Positions 1-9,139 of a stretch of 64,000 bases of DNA are shown one piece after another. The notes under the pieces are model-generated. The model was not told the origin of the DNA. It was given only the letters and a program-made list of their open reading frames with translations, and did no database searches. The stretch covers positions 1,116,001 through 1,180,000 of the forward strand of contig NZ_CP151996.1 in NCBI RefSeq assembly GCF_038593855.1. Direction: 5' to 3'. The stretch is from Lysinibacillus sp. FSL M8-0337 (GTDB lineage: Bacteria; Bacillota; Bacilli; Bacillales_A; Planococcaceae). The translations under genes were made by a program, and so were the position numbers. Within the stretch, counting starts at the first letter, position 1; the number at the start of each line of letters is the position of its first letter.

Positions 1-351
1 AATAAAAACGTTATTTTAGCCATGACAATTTCAGGTATGTTTGCTGGTCTTGGTGGCGCGATGGAGGCACTTGGTACTTTCCAAAATGCATCCATTAAAG
101 CAGGCTTCACAGGGATTGGTTTTGATGGTATCGCTGTTGCCTTACTTGGGGCAAATACACCACTTGGCGTAGTATTCGGGGCTTCTTTATTTGGTTCGTT
201 AAAATATGGTGCTCTTAATATGCCGAATGCTGCAGGGATTCCAGAGGAAATCGTATCAATTATTATCGCCTTGATTATTTTCTTTGTAGCTTCAGGCTAC
301 GTTATTCGAGTAGGATTACAAAAGTTAAGTAAGAAAAAGGAGGGACAATAA
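1..351 (+). CDS. nupP: Nucleoside ABC transporter permease, 3' part only
   Basis: The reading frame is open from the first base of the window and stops at 349-351, so only the last ~116 codons are present. The protein has hydrophobic membrane segments and the Gly-rich stretch (AGLGGAMEALG) seen in BmpD/YufP-type inner-membrane permeases of BmpA-family nucleoside importers. It would form the channel together with the next gene, one base after its stop. The binding lipoprotein and ATPase genes are expected to the left of the window. The family assignment rests on this stretch and on the gene pair. The substrate (nucleosides) is inferred from the family. Confidence 0.85.
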   Translation, partial: NKNVILAMTISGMFAGLGGAMEALGTFQNASIKAGFTGIGFDGIAVALLGANTPLGVVFGASLFGSLKYGALNMPNAAGIPEEIVSIIIALIIFFVASGYVIRVGLQKLSKKKEGQ

Positions 352-352
352 C

Positions 353-1312
353 ATGAGCTTTTTAGAAATGTTATATTTCATCATCCCTTCTGCAATCCTT
401 TATGCGACACCATTAATTTTCACTGCAATCGGTGGTGTATTCTCTGAACGTTCAGGTGTTGTTAACATCGGGCTAGAAGGTTTAATGATTGTCGGCGCAT
501 TTGTTGGTATTTTTGTCAATTTAGAATATGCATCACAATTAGGTTCCGCAACAGTATGGGTGGCAATGCTTGCAGCAGTGATTATCGGAGGAATTTTCTC
601 CTTACTACATGCCGTCGCGGCAATCTCATTCCGTGCCGATCAAACGGTTTCTGGGGTAGCTATTAACTTACTTGGTTTAGCGGTTACAGTATTCTTAGTG
701 AAAATGATTTATGATAAAGGTCAGACAGATATGATTGAACAACCAATTCGTCGTTTTGCTGTTCCTTACTTAGAGGATATTCCGTTCTTTGGACCATTAT
801 TATTCCATAACGTATATAGCACTTCGATTTTAGCCTTTGCTGTGGCAATAGGTGCTTGGTTTATCATTTATAAAACACCATTTGGTTTACGTTTACGTGC
901 AGTAGGAGAACACCCAATGGCAGCTGATACAATGGGTGTAAACGTTAATAAAATGCGCTATATCGCTGTTGTTCTTTCAGGTGCACTTGGTGGTCTTGGT
1001 GGCGCGGTTTATGCACAAACAATTACAGGGAATTTCTCACATGCAACGATTGCTGGGCAAGGGTTCATGGCACTTGCGGCGATGATCTTTGGTAAATGGC
1101 ATCCAATGGGAGCGTTAGGGGCAGCGTTATTCTTTGGTTTAGCCCAAACGTTAAGTATTGCAGGGAATCAAATTCCGTATGTGCAAGATATTCCAGCAGT
1201 ATATTTACAAATTTTACCTTATGTCTTAACGATTTTAGCGTTAGCCGGATTTATTGGGAAAGCGAATGCACCAAAAGCAAGTGGTCAACCTTACATTAAA
1301 GGCAAACGATAA
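353..1312 (+). CDS. nupQ: Nucleoside ABC transporter permease
   Basis: A 319-residue polytopic membrane protein of the BmpD/YufQ permease family (second permease of a BmpA-type nucleoside importer). About eight to ten hydrophobic segments are visible. The conserved N-terminal stretch (FSERSGVVNIGLEGLM, about residues 29-44) and the GLRLRAVGEHPMAA loop near 185-198 are typical. It starts one base after the upstream permease, behind the GGAGGG at 341-346, so the two are translationally linked. A strong terminator follows at 1381. The short basic tail (KASGQPYIKGKR) is cytoplasmic. Confidence 0.9.
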   Translation: MSFLEMLYFIIPSAILYATPLIFTAIGGVFSERSGVVNIGLEGLMIVGAFVGIFVNLEYASQLGSATVWVAMLAAVIIGGIFSLLHAVAAISFRADQTVSGVAINLLGLAVTVFLVKMIYDKGQTDMIEQPIRRFAVPYLEDIPFFGPLLFHNVYSTSILAFAVAIGAWFIIYKTPFGLRLRAVGEHPMAADTMGVNVNKMRYIAVVLSGALGGLGGAVYAQTITGNFSHATIAGQGFMALAAMIFGKWHPMGALGAALFFGLAQTLSIAGNQIPYVQDIPAVYLQILPYVLTILALAGFIGKANAPKASGQPYIKGKR

Positions 1313-1380
1313 GTATCAGGCAACAGGTTTTATTCGTTGAATGACTGGACGAGGTTGGAAAGAAATGAAGCGAATAAAAA

Positions 1381-1407
1381 GACTGGGCAAACCAAGCCCA
1401 GTCTTTT
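1381..1407 (+). terminator. Rho-independent terminator after the nup operon
   Basis: GACTGGGC and GCCCAGTC form an 8-bp stem around a 7-nt loop, with A residues before and TTTT after, so it may work in both directions. A second imperfect pairing (TTATTCG near 1330 with CGAATAA near 1371) lies just upstream. Confidence 0.85.
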
Positions 1408-1458
1408 GCCTTATACAGTAAATTTTTTCACTTTCCACATACATACTTTGGATTCTTT

Positions 1459-1488
1459 TTGCAATTATAGACAATAGACATGTATAGT
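1459..1488 (+). promoter_or_regulatory. Sigma-A type promoter for the ymfF operon
   Basis: TTGCAA at 1459-1464 and TATAGT at 1483-1488 are separated by 18 bp, 45 bp before the ymfF start. Reasonable match by eye; not proven. Confidence 0.5.
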
Positions 1489-1532
1489 ATTTGTAGTACA
1501 TTGTTATATTAAGAAAGATAGGAGGGTTTCAT

Positions 1533-2804
1533 ATGTTTAAAACAATACCTTTTGCAAAAGGTGTCAATTTGCATATCCGACAAACGACCCAATTTAAAAC
1601 AGTAAATTTCTCGATAAAATGGAGAAGAGCATTAACAGCCAAATGTGCGTCTGAACGTACGGTGTTAACCAATGTATTGCAACATAGCAATGCAAAATAT
1701 ACAACAACTGCCGCTTTTCGTAGTTTTTTAGATGACCTTTATGGGACAGTGTTGTATTTTGATACATCAAAGCGTGGTAACGAGCATACGGTATTGATGA
1801 ATATGGAAACCGTAAATGATCAATTTTTGGCGAATACAAGTGTATTAAATGAAGTGCTAGGTATCATGCATACAGCTATTTTTGAGCCGAATTTTGAAAA
1901 CGGTGTATTTAAGGAATCAATAGTAGAACGCGAAAAGAAAATGGTCATCCAACGTATTGAATCCATTTTTGACGATAAATCTCGCTTTGCACAGATGCGT
2001 CTTCAGGAAATTCTACGTCCAAATGAGCCTGCCTCTATTTCAGCAAATGGGACAGTGGAAGACATCGAAAGTATTACACCAGCATCTTTAGTGGCAGCGT
2101 ACGAATCAATGCTAACTACTGACAAAATCGATATTTATGTTGCAGGCGATATCAATGAAGAAGAGCTTGTTGCAAAACTGAAAAAGGCACTGCCTTTTAA
2201 AGATCGTATACCTGAAGAAATTCCAACTGTTGTGCCTCAAAAACACCCACAAAATGATTATGTACGCGAACAACAGGAAATGAAGCAAGGGAAATTGCAT
2301 ATTGGCTTTAGTACACCAGTGCGATTTGGTGATGCGGATTTTGCTAAAATGCAAATCTTTAATGGTGTTTTCGGTGGCTATCCACATGCCAAATTATTTA
2401 TGAATGTTCGTGAAAAGGAAAGTTTGGCTTACTATGCTTCAAGCTCATATGCATCACATTATGGCTTATTATTTGTGGTATCTGGCATTGAGGCGAAAAA
2501 TGAAGAAAAAGCACTAAATTTGATTAAAGAACAACTTGTGGCAATACAAGCAGGGAATATTACCGATTTAGAATTAGACCAAACGAAAGCGATGCTGACA
2601 AATCAGTTAAAGGAATCGCTTGATTCTGCGCGTGGTCAAATTGAAATTTTTGACCAATACAAAGATTTACCAGAGGAATTTTCTGTCGAAGCTTGGGCAA
2701 CGAAGTGGCAAGCTGTGACAAAAGAAGATGTTGTCGACATGGCGAAGCAAGTGAAGTTAGAAGCGGTCTATTTCTTAAGTGGAAAGGAGCAAGCCGCACA
2801 ATGA
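1533..2804 (+). CDS. ymfF: M16-family peptidase-like protein, zinc motif absent
   Basis: 423 residues, YmfF/AlbF-like member of the M16 (pitrilysin/insulinase) family. Where an active M16 protein carries HxxEH this one has VLQHSNAKY (about residues 50-58), so zinc catalysis is not expected. The C-terminal M16 half is intact (for example the VREKESLAYYASS stretch). M16 proteins often work as an inactive/active pair, and the next gene has the intact motif, so a heterodimeric peptidase is likely (inference). The GGAGGG at 1522-1527 supports the ATG at 1533. The stop overlaps the next start (ATGA). The physiological substrate is not known. Confidence 0.85.
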   Translation: MFKTIPFAKGVNLHIRQTTQFKTVNFSIKWRRALTAKCASERTVLTNVLQHSNAKYTTTAAFRSFLDDLYGTVLYFDTSKRGNEHTVLMNMETVNDQFLANTSVLNEVLGIMHTAIFEPNFENGVFKESIVEREKKMVIQRIESIFDDKSRFAQMRLQEILRPNEPASISANGTVEDIESITPASLVAAYESMLTTDKIDIYVAGDINEEELVAKLKKALPFKDRIPEEIPTVVPQKHPQNDYVREQQEMKQGKLHIGFSTPVRFGDADFAKMQIFNGVFGGYPHAKLFMNVREKESLAYYASSSYASHYGLLFVVSGIEAKNEEKALNLIKEQLVAIQAGNITDLELDQTKAMLTNQLKESLDSARGQIEIFDQYKDLPEEFSVEAWATKWQAVTKEDVVDMAKQVKLEAVYFLSGKEQAAQ

Positions 2805-4099
2805 AAACAATTGAATTCAAACAATTAGATGAAACACTTTACTATGAAAAACTAGAAAATGGTTTAGATGTCTATATTTTACCAAAAAAAGGATTCTCAA
2901 AAACATTTGTAACGTTCACAACAAAGTACGGTTCTGTTGACCGCACATTTGTACCGCTTGGAGAATCGCAAAGCATTACAGTACCGGATGGCATTGCGCA
3001 CTTTTTAGAGCATAAGATGTTTGAAAAAGAAGATGGCGATGTGTTCCAGAAATTTAGCGAATATGGTGCTTCAGCCAATGCTTTTACTTCTTTCACACGG
3101 ACTGCGTATTTATTTTCATCAACAGATAATATTTATAAAAGCACTGAAACTTTATTGAATTTTGTTCAAGAGCCATACTTTACAGAGGCTACGGTTAATA
3201 AAGAAAAAGGGATCATTGGTCAGGAAATTACAATGTATGATGACCAACCGGATTGGCGCCTATACTTTGGCACAATTGAAAATATGTATCATACTCACCC
3301 AGTGAAAATTGATATTGCGGGGACAATCGAATCGATTGATGGCATTACAGCTGACCATCTATATACGTGCTACAATACGTTTTATCATCCATCTAATATG
3401 TTATTATTTGCTATTGGTGCCGTGGAGCCTGAAGAAATGATGGCGTTTATACGTGAAAATCAAGGCAAAAAAGAGTTCCCAGAGCCTACACCAATTCAGC
3501 GTTTCTTTGAGGAAGAGCCAACAGATGTTGCTGTAAAAGAACGCACATTGCACATGGATGTGCAAAAACCAAAGGTCTACATGGGCTTAAAAGCGAAAGA
3601 CACGAATTTGTCTGGCCGTGAAATGTTACAACATGAGCTATCCGTACAAATTGCATTAGAGCTTATTTTTGGGCGAACTTCAAGCTTTTATGAACGCGTT
3701 TATGATGAAGGCTTGATTGATGAATCGTATGCGTTTGACTTTACGTTAGAAAAAGGTTTTGGCTTTGCATTGATTGGCTCTGATTCTACAGAACCTGATG
3801 CATTAGCAAAAGCGATTAAAGCGGAATTAGAAAAATACGAACAAGGTGCGCAATTTGCCAGTGCAGATTTAGAACGCATCAAGCGTAAAAAAATTGGCTT
3901 TTTCTTACGTGCATTAAATTCAATCGAATTTATTGCGAATCAATTTACACGTTATTCTTTTAATGAGATGAATTTATTCGATGTTGTCCCTGTCTTAGAA
4001 GAATTAACAATTGAAGATTTAACTAAAGCGTTTGCTTCTATTCAAGGTGAATCGCAACAAACTGTATTCAAAGTGTTACCAACAGAGAAGGGCGCATAA
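2801..4099 (+). CDS. ymfH: M16-family zinc metallopeptidase
   Basis: 432 residues, YmfH-type M16 peptidase. The inverted zinc motif HFLEH is at residues 67-71 and the downstream Glu region (KEKGIIGQEI) supplies the third ligand, so it should be the catalytic partner of the preceding motif-less protein. I chose the ATG at 2801 rather than in-frame codons further upstream, because the GGAAAGGAG at 2781-2789 lies 11 nt away and the ATGA overlap with ymfF suggests coupling. The stop likewise overlaps the start of ymfI. Cytoplasmic; no signal peptide. Confidence 0.9.
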   Translation: MKTIEFKQLDETLYYEKLENGLDVYILPKKGFSKTFVTFTTKYGSVDRTFVPLGESQSITVPDGIAHFLEHKMFEKEDGDVFQKFSEYGASANAFTSFTRTAYLFSSTDNIYKSTETLLNFVQEPYFTEATVNKEKGIIGQEITMYDDQPDWRLYFGTIENMYHTHPVKIDIAGTIESIDGITADHLYTCYNTFYHPSNMLLFAIGAVEPEEMMAFIRENQGKKEFPEPTPIQRFFEEEPTDVAVKERTLHMDVQKPKVYMGLKAKDTNLSGREMLQHELSVQIALELIFGRTSSFYERVYDEGLIDESYAFDFTLEKGFGFALIGSDSTEPDALAKAIKAELEKYEQGAQFASADLERIKRKKIGFFLRALNSIEFIANQFTRYSFNEMNLFDVVPVLEELTIEDLTKAFASIQGESQQTVFKVLPTEKGA

Positions 4100-4827
4100 T
4101 GAAAAAGTTTGCCCTAATAGTAGGTGCATCGGGTGAGATCGGTCGTGCTATTTGTCGAAGTTTGGCACAAGACGGCTGGTCTCTCTATGTGCATTATGCT
4201 CATAACAAGCAAATGGCTCAAGTTTTATGTGATACGCTCGCAGGCGATTTTCCAGCGCAGGAATTTATGCTTGTACAAGGAGATTTTACAAATATACAAG
4301 CAGCGCAAAAATTGGCTTCACAAATATTTAGTGTCCAAGCAATTGTCTTTGCCAATGGGCAAGCACATTATGCCTTGTTGGAGGATACAACAGCGGAGGA
4401 AATGGATGCATTATGGCGTGTTCATGTGCAAAACCCGATGCAATTAACTGCTTTATTATCTTCAAAACTACGTACTCATGATGTCAGTTATGTGCTTTTT
4501 ATCGGTTCTATTTGGGGCGAAGCAGGATCTGCTGGAGAAGCGCTTTATGCTACGGTGAAAGGCGCGCAGCATGCTTTTGTGAAGTCCTATGCCAAAGAAG
4601 CCGCATTATCTGGAATTCGTGTTAATGCCATTGCCCCAGGCTTTATCAATACTTCGATGAATAACCATTTAAGTAATGAAGAACTGCAATACATTTTAGA
4701 AGATATTCCATTAGGTTCAGTCGGTCATACAACAGATGTAGCTGAAATGGTTCGTTTTTATCTGTCAGGAAAAGCAAATTATGTGACAGGACAAATAATT
4801 CGATTAAATGGTGGTTGGTACATATAA
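4099..4827 (+). CDS. ymfI: SDR-family reductase, EF-P 5-aminopentanone reductase type
   Basis: 242 residues, short-chain dehydrogenase/reductase. The NAD(P)-binding GASGEIGR is near residues 9-16, the catalytic Ser is in LFIGSIWGE, the YATVK (Tyr-x-x-x-Lys) is near 150, and the C terminus VTGQIIRLNGGW is typical of SDRs. In Bacillus subtilis the gene in this position acts in 5-aminopentanol modification of elongation factor P; transfer of that role is by position and family. It starts inside the stop of ymfH (overlap of 1 nt). No dedicated terminator separates it from ymfJ. Confidence 0.88.
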   Translation: MKKFALIVGASGEIGRAICRSLAQDGWSLYVHYAHNKQMAQVLCDTLAGDFPAQEFMLVQGDFTNIQAAQKLASQIFSVQAIVFANGQAHYALLEDTTAEEMDALWRVHVQNPMQLTALLSSKLRTHDVSYVLFIGSIWGEAGSAGEALYATVKGAQHAFVKSYAKEAALSGIRVNAIAPGFINTSMNNHLSNEELQYILEDIPLGSVGHTTDVAEMVRFYLSGKANYVTGQIIRLNGGWYI

Positions 4828-4875
4828 TATCTCTTCTTTTTGCACATACTACATGTGTAAAGGAGGAGGAAACAT

Positions 4876-5133
4876 ATGACCATTTTAGAAAACTGGCAAA
4901 AATGGACATCTTTTTTAGGACAAAATGTTATGCAGGCTGAATCAAGTGGTATGCCAAAGAAAATGATTCAACAAGCTGCTGTACAAATTGGCGAATATTT
5001 GGCGACAAATATCGACCCTAAAAATGAACAAGAACGAGTGCTGTCGGATTTATGGGGCGTTGCCTCTGATGATGAAAAGCAAGCGTTGGCGAATTGTGTC
5101 GTAAAACTTGTGCAAAATAAACATGTACAGTAA
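4876..5133 (+). CDS. ymfJ: DUF3243 small protein YmfJ
   Basis: 85 residues, soluble and mostly helical. It matches the DUF3243/YmfJ type in size and in its WQKWTSFLG start and LWGVASDDEKQALA core. Function is not established. A strong AAAGGAGGAGG site (4859-4869) precedes the ATG at 4876. A terminator follows directly, so it ends the ymfF-ymfJ unit. Confidence 0.85.
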   Translation: MTILENWQKWTSFLGQNVMQAESSGMPKKMIQQAAVQIGEYLATNIDPKNEQERVLSDLWGVASDDEKQALANCVVKLVQNKHVQ

Positions 5134-5163
5134 AAAAAGAGGAGAGCTACTCTCCTCTTTTTT
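5132..5163 (+). terminator. Rho-independent terminator after ymfJ
   Basis: GAGGAGAG (5139-5146) pairs with CTCTCCTC (5150-5157), flanked by seven A and six T residues; likely bidirectional. Confidence 0.9.
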
Positions 5164-5360
5164 CTATATTAAAAATCGATATTTGCGTGGAAAAGGGAAC
5201 GTATGTAAGTCTATTTCCAGTAGGACAATAAATTTTAGTAAGAATTTAAAAATAACGCTATAATTCCATGTATTCTAACTTTCCATTACATAAAAAATCA
5301 GCTATGATGGAACTTATAAAAGATTTTTTACGTTAACTAATAGGAAGGGAACGAGTGTGT

Positions 5361-6149
5361 TTGAGCGATTGGTACTTTGAATATGAAATTCAGGTGAATC
5401 GCCCTGGATTATTAGGAGATATTGCTTCACTTTTAGGGATGCTTCGTGTCAATATTATATCAATAAATGGTGTCGATGAAGACAGGCGTGGTATGTTAGT
5501 GCATACAGACAATGATGAAGCAATTGAGCGTTTTCGTACAATTGTTTTGACAATGGAACATATCCACGTTACTAAATTTCGACAACCAAAACTCCGTGAT
5601 CGTTTAGCTATTAGGCATGGTCATTATATTCCTCGAGATGCAGATGAAAAAAATACCTTTCGCTTCGTCCGAGATGAACTAGGTATTTTAGTGGATTTTA
5701 TGGCAGAACTCTTTAAAAAGGAAGGTCATAAACTCATTGGAATACGTGGGATGCCTCGGGTTGGTAAAACGGAATCTATTGTTGCGGCAAGTGTTTGTGC
5801 CAATAAAAAGTGGATTTTTTTATCATCTACAATGATTAAACAAACTATTCGTAATAAGCTTGCAGGCGATGAATTCAGTGACAATAATATTTTTATATTG
5901 GACGGCATTGTAACGCGTCGTTCCGCTGATGAGCGACATTTACAATTAGTGCGTGAAATGATGAATATGCCTTCGATTAAAGTTGTAGAGCATCCGGATA
6001 TGTTTGTTCAGCATTCTGAATATAAGATTGAGGATTTTGATTATATCATTGAACTACGGCATCACCCAGATGAAGAAATTACTTATGAAATAATGGAAAA
6101 AAATCAGATGATGTCCGAATCCGATTCATTTGGAGGATTTAATTTTTAA
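5361..6149 (+). CDS. ymfK: YmfK: ACT-like domain plus P-loop, DUF3388
   Basis: 262 residues. The N terminus (YFEYEIQVNRPGLLGDIASLLGM, about 5-27) looks like an ACT-type ligand-binding fold. A P-loop-like GMPRVGKTES lies near residues 130-139, and a long acidic C terminus follows. Family role is unknown. Two starts are possible: GTG at 5355 or TTG at 5361. The AGGAAGGGA at 5342-5350 is 10 nt from the TTG, and a start reading MSDWYFEYE resembles homologues, so I prefer TTG. A possible promoter (TTTCCA 5280, TATGAT 5303, 17-bp gap) lies upstream. Constant neighbour of the YmfM/pgsA block. Confidence 0.82.
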   Translation: MSDWYFEYEIQVNRPGLLGDIASLLGMLRVNIISINGVDEDRRGMLVHTDNDEAIERFRTIVLTMEHIHVTKFRQPKLRDRLAIRHGHYIPRDADEKNTFRFVRDELGILVDFMAELFKKEGHKLIGIRGMPRVGKTESIVAASVCANKKWIFLSSTMIKQTIRNKLAGDEFSDNNIFILDGIVTRRSADERHLQLVREMMNMPSIKVVEHPDMFVQHSEYKIEDFDYIIELRHHPDEEITYEIMEKNQMMSESDSFGGFNF

Positions 6150-6174
6150 TTTGATATTAAAGTAGGTGTTATTA

Positions 6175-7077
6175 GTGGCGGAATTAGGGACTCGACTGAA
6201 AGAGGCGAGACTGTCTAAAGGCTACAGCTTAGACGATTTACAAGAAATAACGAAAATTCAAAAACGTTATTTAGTAGGTATTGAAGAAGGCAATTATTCA
6301 ATTATGCCAGGTTCGTTTTATGTACGAGCTTTTATTAAACAATATGCAGAGGCTGTTGGGTTAAATCCAGAGGAAATTTTAGAGACATTTAAAAGCGAAT
6401 TGCCAGGGACACCGAACGACCAAGTTAGCCAATCATTGACTCAAACTTCAACTAGAAGAAAGGTTTCAAAAAGCCCTTCAAACAAAATGATGGAGGCCAT
6501 GCCAAAAGTCATTGTTGCATTATTTATTATCGTTATTATTGTTGCAATTTGGGTTCTGTTACAATCAAAAAGTAAAACAGGATCAAGTGAATTTGATGAT
6601 TCGACACCAATGGTGGAGTACGATAAAAAACCAAAACCAATAGATAATGAAAAAGAAAAAGAGGAAGAAGATAAAAAAGCTCAAGCTAATACAGAAAAAG
6701 AGCAGACAGAAGATGTAACACCAGATGATAGTAAAACCGAAGAGGTTAAGCAAACGATTTCAGCAGGTACAATCGAAGCAGATGGCGCTACAACATCTTA
6801 CACTTTAACGGGTACTGATACATTTAAAATACGAATTGAAGTATCAGGACCTACATTTATTGGTATTCGTAACCAACAGCAGCAAGAATTACTGACTGAT
6901 ACTCGTGTGTATAAAGCCGGGGAAATTGTAGAGTTTGATGCAACAGCACAAAGCTATGCACGTATTCGTTTAGGTAATTCTACGCAAGCTAAGGTCTATA
7001 TTAATGACGAGCTTTTAACGTATGCACAGCAAATCGTAACGCAAAATATTGTCGTCAATTTCAATAAAGAACAGTAG
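6175..7077 (+). CDS. ymfM: RodZ-like helix-turn-helix membrane protein YmfM
   Basis: 300 residues. The N-terminal HTH of the Xre/RodZ kind spans about residues 3-70 (LGTRLKEARLSKGYSLDDLQ). A basic/Ser linker is followed by one transmembrane segment (about 110-132), a charged Lys/Glu linker and a beta-rich extracellular DUF4115-like domain (about 200-300). RodZ proteins link the MreB skeleton to wall elongation. The GTG at 6175 is preferred over an upstream in-frame GTG at 6166, because AGTAGG ends at 6166 and would overlap it. It sits immediately before pgsA, as in Bacillus. Confidence 0.85.
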   Translation: MAELGTRLKEARLSKGYSLDDLQEITKIQKRYLVGIEEGNYSIMPGSFYVRAFIKQYAEAVGLNPEEILETFKSELPGTPNDQVSQSLTQTSTRRKVSKSPSNKMMEAMPKVIVALFIIVIIVAIWVLLQSKSKTGSSEFDDSTPMVEYDKKPKPIDNEKEKEEEDKKAQANTEKEQTEDVTPDDSKTEEVKQTISAGTIEADGATTSYTLTGTDTFKIRIEVSGPTFIGIRNQQQQELLTDTRVYKAGEIVEFDATAQSYARIRLGNSTQAKVYINDELLTYAQQIVTQNIVVNFNKEQ

Positions 7078-7100
7078 TCATCCTATGATGACTACTTTCT
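7073..7100 (+). terminator. Hairpin overlapping the ymfM stop, possible attenuator
   Basis: AGTAGTCATC (7073-7082) pairs perfectly with GATGACTACT (7087-7096) around CTAT, followed by TTCTTTC. The ymfM TAG lies in the left arm. The T-run is interrupted, so partial termination between ymfM and pgsA is the most I infer. Confidence 0.5.
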
Positions 7101-7124
7101 TTCATCATGAAAGGTGTTAGTAAA

Positions 7125-7703
7125 ATGAACATTCCAAATAAAATTACCATTTCACGTATCTTACTTATTCCGTTTTTTGTCATTGTTATGATGTTTGATT
7201 TCGGCTGGGGAACAATGACCTTATTTAGTGCAGAGATGCCAGTCCATCATTTTGTTGGAGCTCTTATTTTTATTATTGCATCGACTACGGATTGGGTAGA
7301 TGGTTACTATGCGAGAAAGTATAATCTTGTAACAACGTTTGGTAAATTTTTAGACCCATTAGCAGATAAATTACTTGTTTCTGCAGCGTTTATTCTAATG
7401 GTAGAGCTTGGTATGGCACCAGCTTGGATTATTATTGTTATTATTAGCCGCGAATTTGCTGTAACTGGCTTACGTTTAATTCTTGCAGGCGGTGGAGAAG
7501 TGGTAGCAGCCAATCAGCTTGGCAAGATCAAAACATGGGCACAAATTGTTGCGATTGCAGCAGCCCTTTTACACAATACAATATTTGTGTATTTTGGAAT
7601 TCCGTTTGATAAAATAATGCTATATATTGCATTATTCTTTACACTATGGTCTGGATGGGATTATTTCTATCTAAATCGACGTGTGTTACTTGAGTCTAAA
7701 TAA
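7125..7703 (+). CDS. pgsA: CDP-diacylglycerol--glycerol-3-phosphate 3-phosphatidyltransferase
   Basis: 192 residues, integral membrane enzyme making phosphatidylglycerol-phosphate from CDP-diacylglycerol and glycerol-3-phosphate, the first committed step to phosphatidylglycerol. The CDP-alcohol phosphotransferase signature is complete: DWVDGYYARKYN...GKFLDPLADK (about 51-79), giving D-x2-DG-x2-AR-x8-G-x3-D-x3-D. Several membrane helices surround it. The ATG at 7125 is preferred over one at 7107, because AAAGGTG (7110-7116) is correctly spaced and the resulting MNIPNKITISR is the usual start. Confidence 0.95.
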   Translation: MNIPNKITISRILLIPFFVIVMMFDFGWGTMTLFSAEMPVHHFVGALIFIIASTTDWVDGYYARKYNLVTTFGKFLDPLADKLLVSAAFILMVELGMAPAWIIIVIISREFAVTGLRLILAGGGEVVAANQLGKIKTWAQIVAIAAALLHNTIFVYFGIPFDKIMLYIALFFTLWSGWDYFYLNRRVLLESK

Positions 7704-7720
7704 GAAAGGTCTTGTGGATT

Positions 7721-8980
7721 ATGAATGCTGAAATCCTTGCAGTTGGCTCAGAGTTATTACTTGGACAGATTACAAATACAAATGCAAAATTTATTTCAAA
7801 TCAGCTATCTGAGTTAGGAATTAATGTGTTTTATCATACCGTTGTTGGTGACAATTCAAAACGGTTAGAAGAAGCCATTAGCATAGCGGAATCGCGCGCT
7901 AATCTCATTATTTTTTCAGGAGGCTTAGGTCCAACGAAGGATGATTTGACGAAGGAGACGATTGCTCGTCATCTTGGGGTAGACCTTGTATTCGATCAAG
8001 TTGCATTAACATACATTGAGGAGTTTTTTGCTAAACGAGGCCGTTCAATGACGGAAAATAATCGCAAGCAGGCGCTAGTATTAGCAGGTAGTGAGGTGCT
8101 TGCTAATCATCATGGTATGGCACCGGGAATGATTTTAACAAAAGATAATTGCACTTATATTTTACTTCCGGGCCCACCAAAAGAATTAGAGCCGATGTTC
8201 CAATTTGAAGCGAAGCCAAAGCTTGGTAAAATGCTTAACGATGGCGGAGTGATTGTGTCTCACGTAATGCGTTTTTATGGTATTGGAGAAGCAGAGTTAG
8301 AAGTGCGTGTGCAGGATATTTTAGATACACAAACCAATCCAACGGTTGCCCCGCTAGCAGCTGATGGAGAGGTCACTTTACGCGTAACAGCAAAGGCCCA
8401 ATCAGAGCACGAAGCGCATCAGTTGATTGCTGCAAAAGTGGCAGAAATTCGTGCTATTGTTGGCGACTATCAATATGGCGTAAATGATGACTCACTTGCC
8501 TCAAAAACGGTGGAAATGTTACAGGACAATAATTTAACGATTGCTGCGGCAGAAAGTTTAACAGCTGGTTTATTTCAATCAGAGCTGGCTGAAATACCAG
8601 GGGTAGGCAATGTGCTCATTGGAGGAGTAGTGACCTATACCGAAGATGCGAAGGTCAAGCAGCTTGGCATTTCTCAACAATTATTAGATACGCATGGTAT
8701 TGTGAGCAGTGAATGTGCAGCGGCAATGGCTAGTGCAGTACTTCAAAAATTTGGTACAAGTATCGGTATCGGGCTAACAGGTGCGGCTGGTCCTACGGCA
8801 CATGATCATCAGCCGGTAGGAACGGTATGGATTGGTATTGCAATAGGTGACGAAGAGCCAATTACGTATTTACTTCACTTATCCGGTATGCGCAATACAA
8901 ACCGATTGCGTGCCGTGAAGTTTACTTGTCACTATTTAATGCAGCAATTGGAAGTACGAGGTTACAAGAAACGTATGTAA
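7721..8980 (+). CDS. cinA: CinA: competence/damage-inducible protein, NMN amidase
   Basis: 419 residues. The N-terminal MoaB/MogA-like domain (about 1-170; AEILAVGSELLLGQITNTNA, SGGLGPTKDD, LLPGPPKE) is joined to the C-terminal CinA domain (about 255-415) with AAESLTAGLFQSELAEIPG and TGAAGP, which is nicotinamide-nucleotide amidase/deamidase in characterised members. It lies directly upstream of recA, the usual Bacillales arrangement, although a separate recA promoter is present. ATG at 7721 is chosen over TTG 7712, since AGAAAGG ends only 2 nt before the TTG. Confidence 0.93.
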   Translation: MNAEILAVGSELLLGQITNTNAKFISNQLSELGINVFYHTVVGDNSKRLEEAISIAESRANLIIFSGGLGPTKDDLTKETIARHLGVDLVFDQVALTYIEEFFAKRGRSMTENNRKQALVLAGSEVLANHHGMAPGMILTKDNCTYILLPGPPKELEPMFQFEAKPKLGKMLNDGGVIVSHVMRFYGIGEAELEVRVQDILDTQTNPTVAPLAADGEVTLRVTAKAQSEHEAHQLIAAKVAEIRAIVGDYQYGVNDDSLASKTVEMLQDNNLTIAAAESLTAGLFQSELAEIPGVGNVLIGGVVTYTEDAKVKQLGISQQLLDTHGIVSSECAAAMASAVLQKFGTSIGIGLTGAAGPTAHDHQPVGTVWIGIAIGDEEPITYLLHLSGMRNTNRLRAVKFTCHYLMQQLEVRGYKKRM

Positions 8981-9139
8981 CTTGCTTCACAAGTCTATCA
9001 CTTCTAAAAGTGTAAGAAGAATGCCAAGACGCATAGGTTGTGAAGCTATTACGCTGAAATAGGATAGATAGATTACAATAGTTCAAAATGGGAATTTGGG
9101 TAGGAAAAACTTATCCAAATTTTTATTTTGCACAAAAAT

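Noticed and set aside
8981..9139. Pairing of GCTTCACAA (8984) with TTGTGAAGC (9038) as a structured RNA
   Set aside because: One 9-bp stem with a 45-nt loop and no T-run; not enough to call an RNA gene or terminator.
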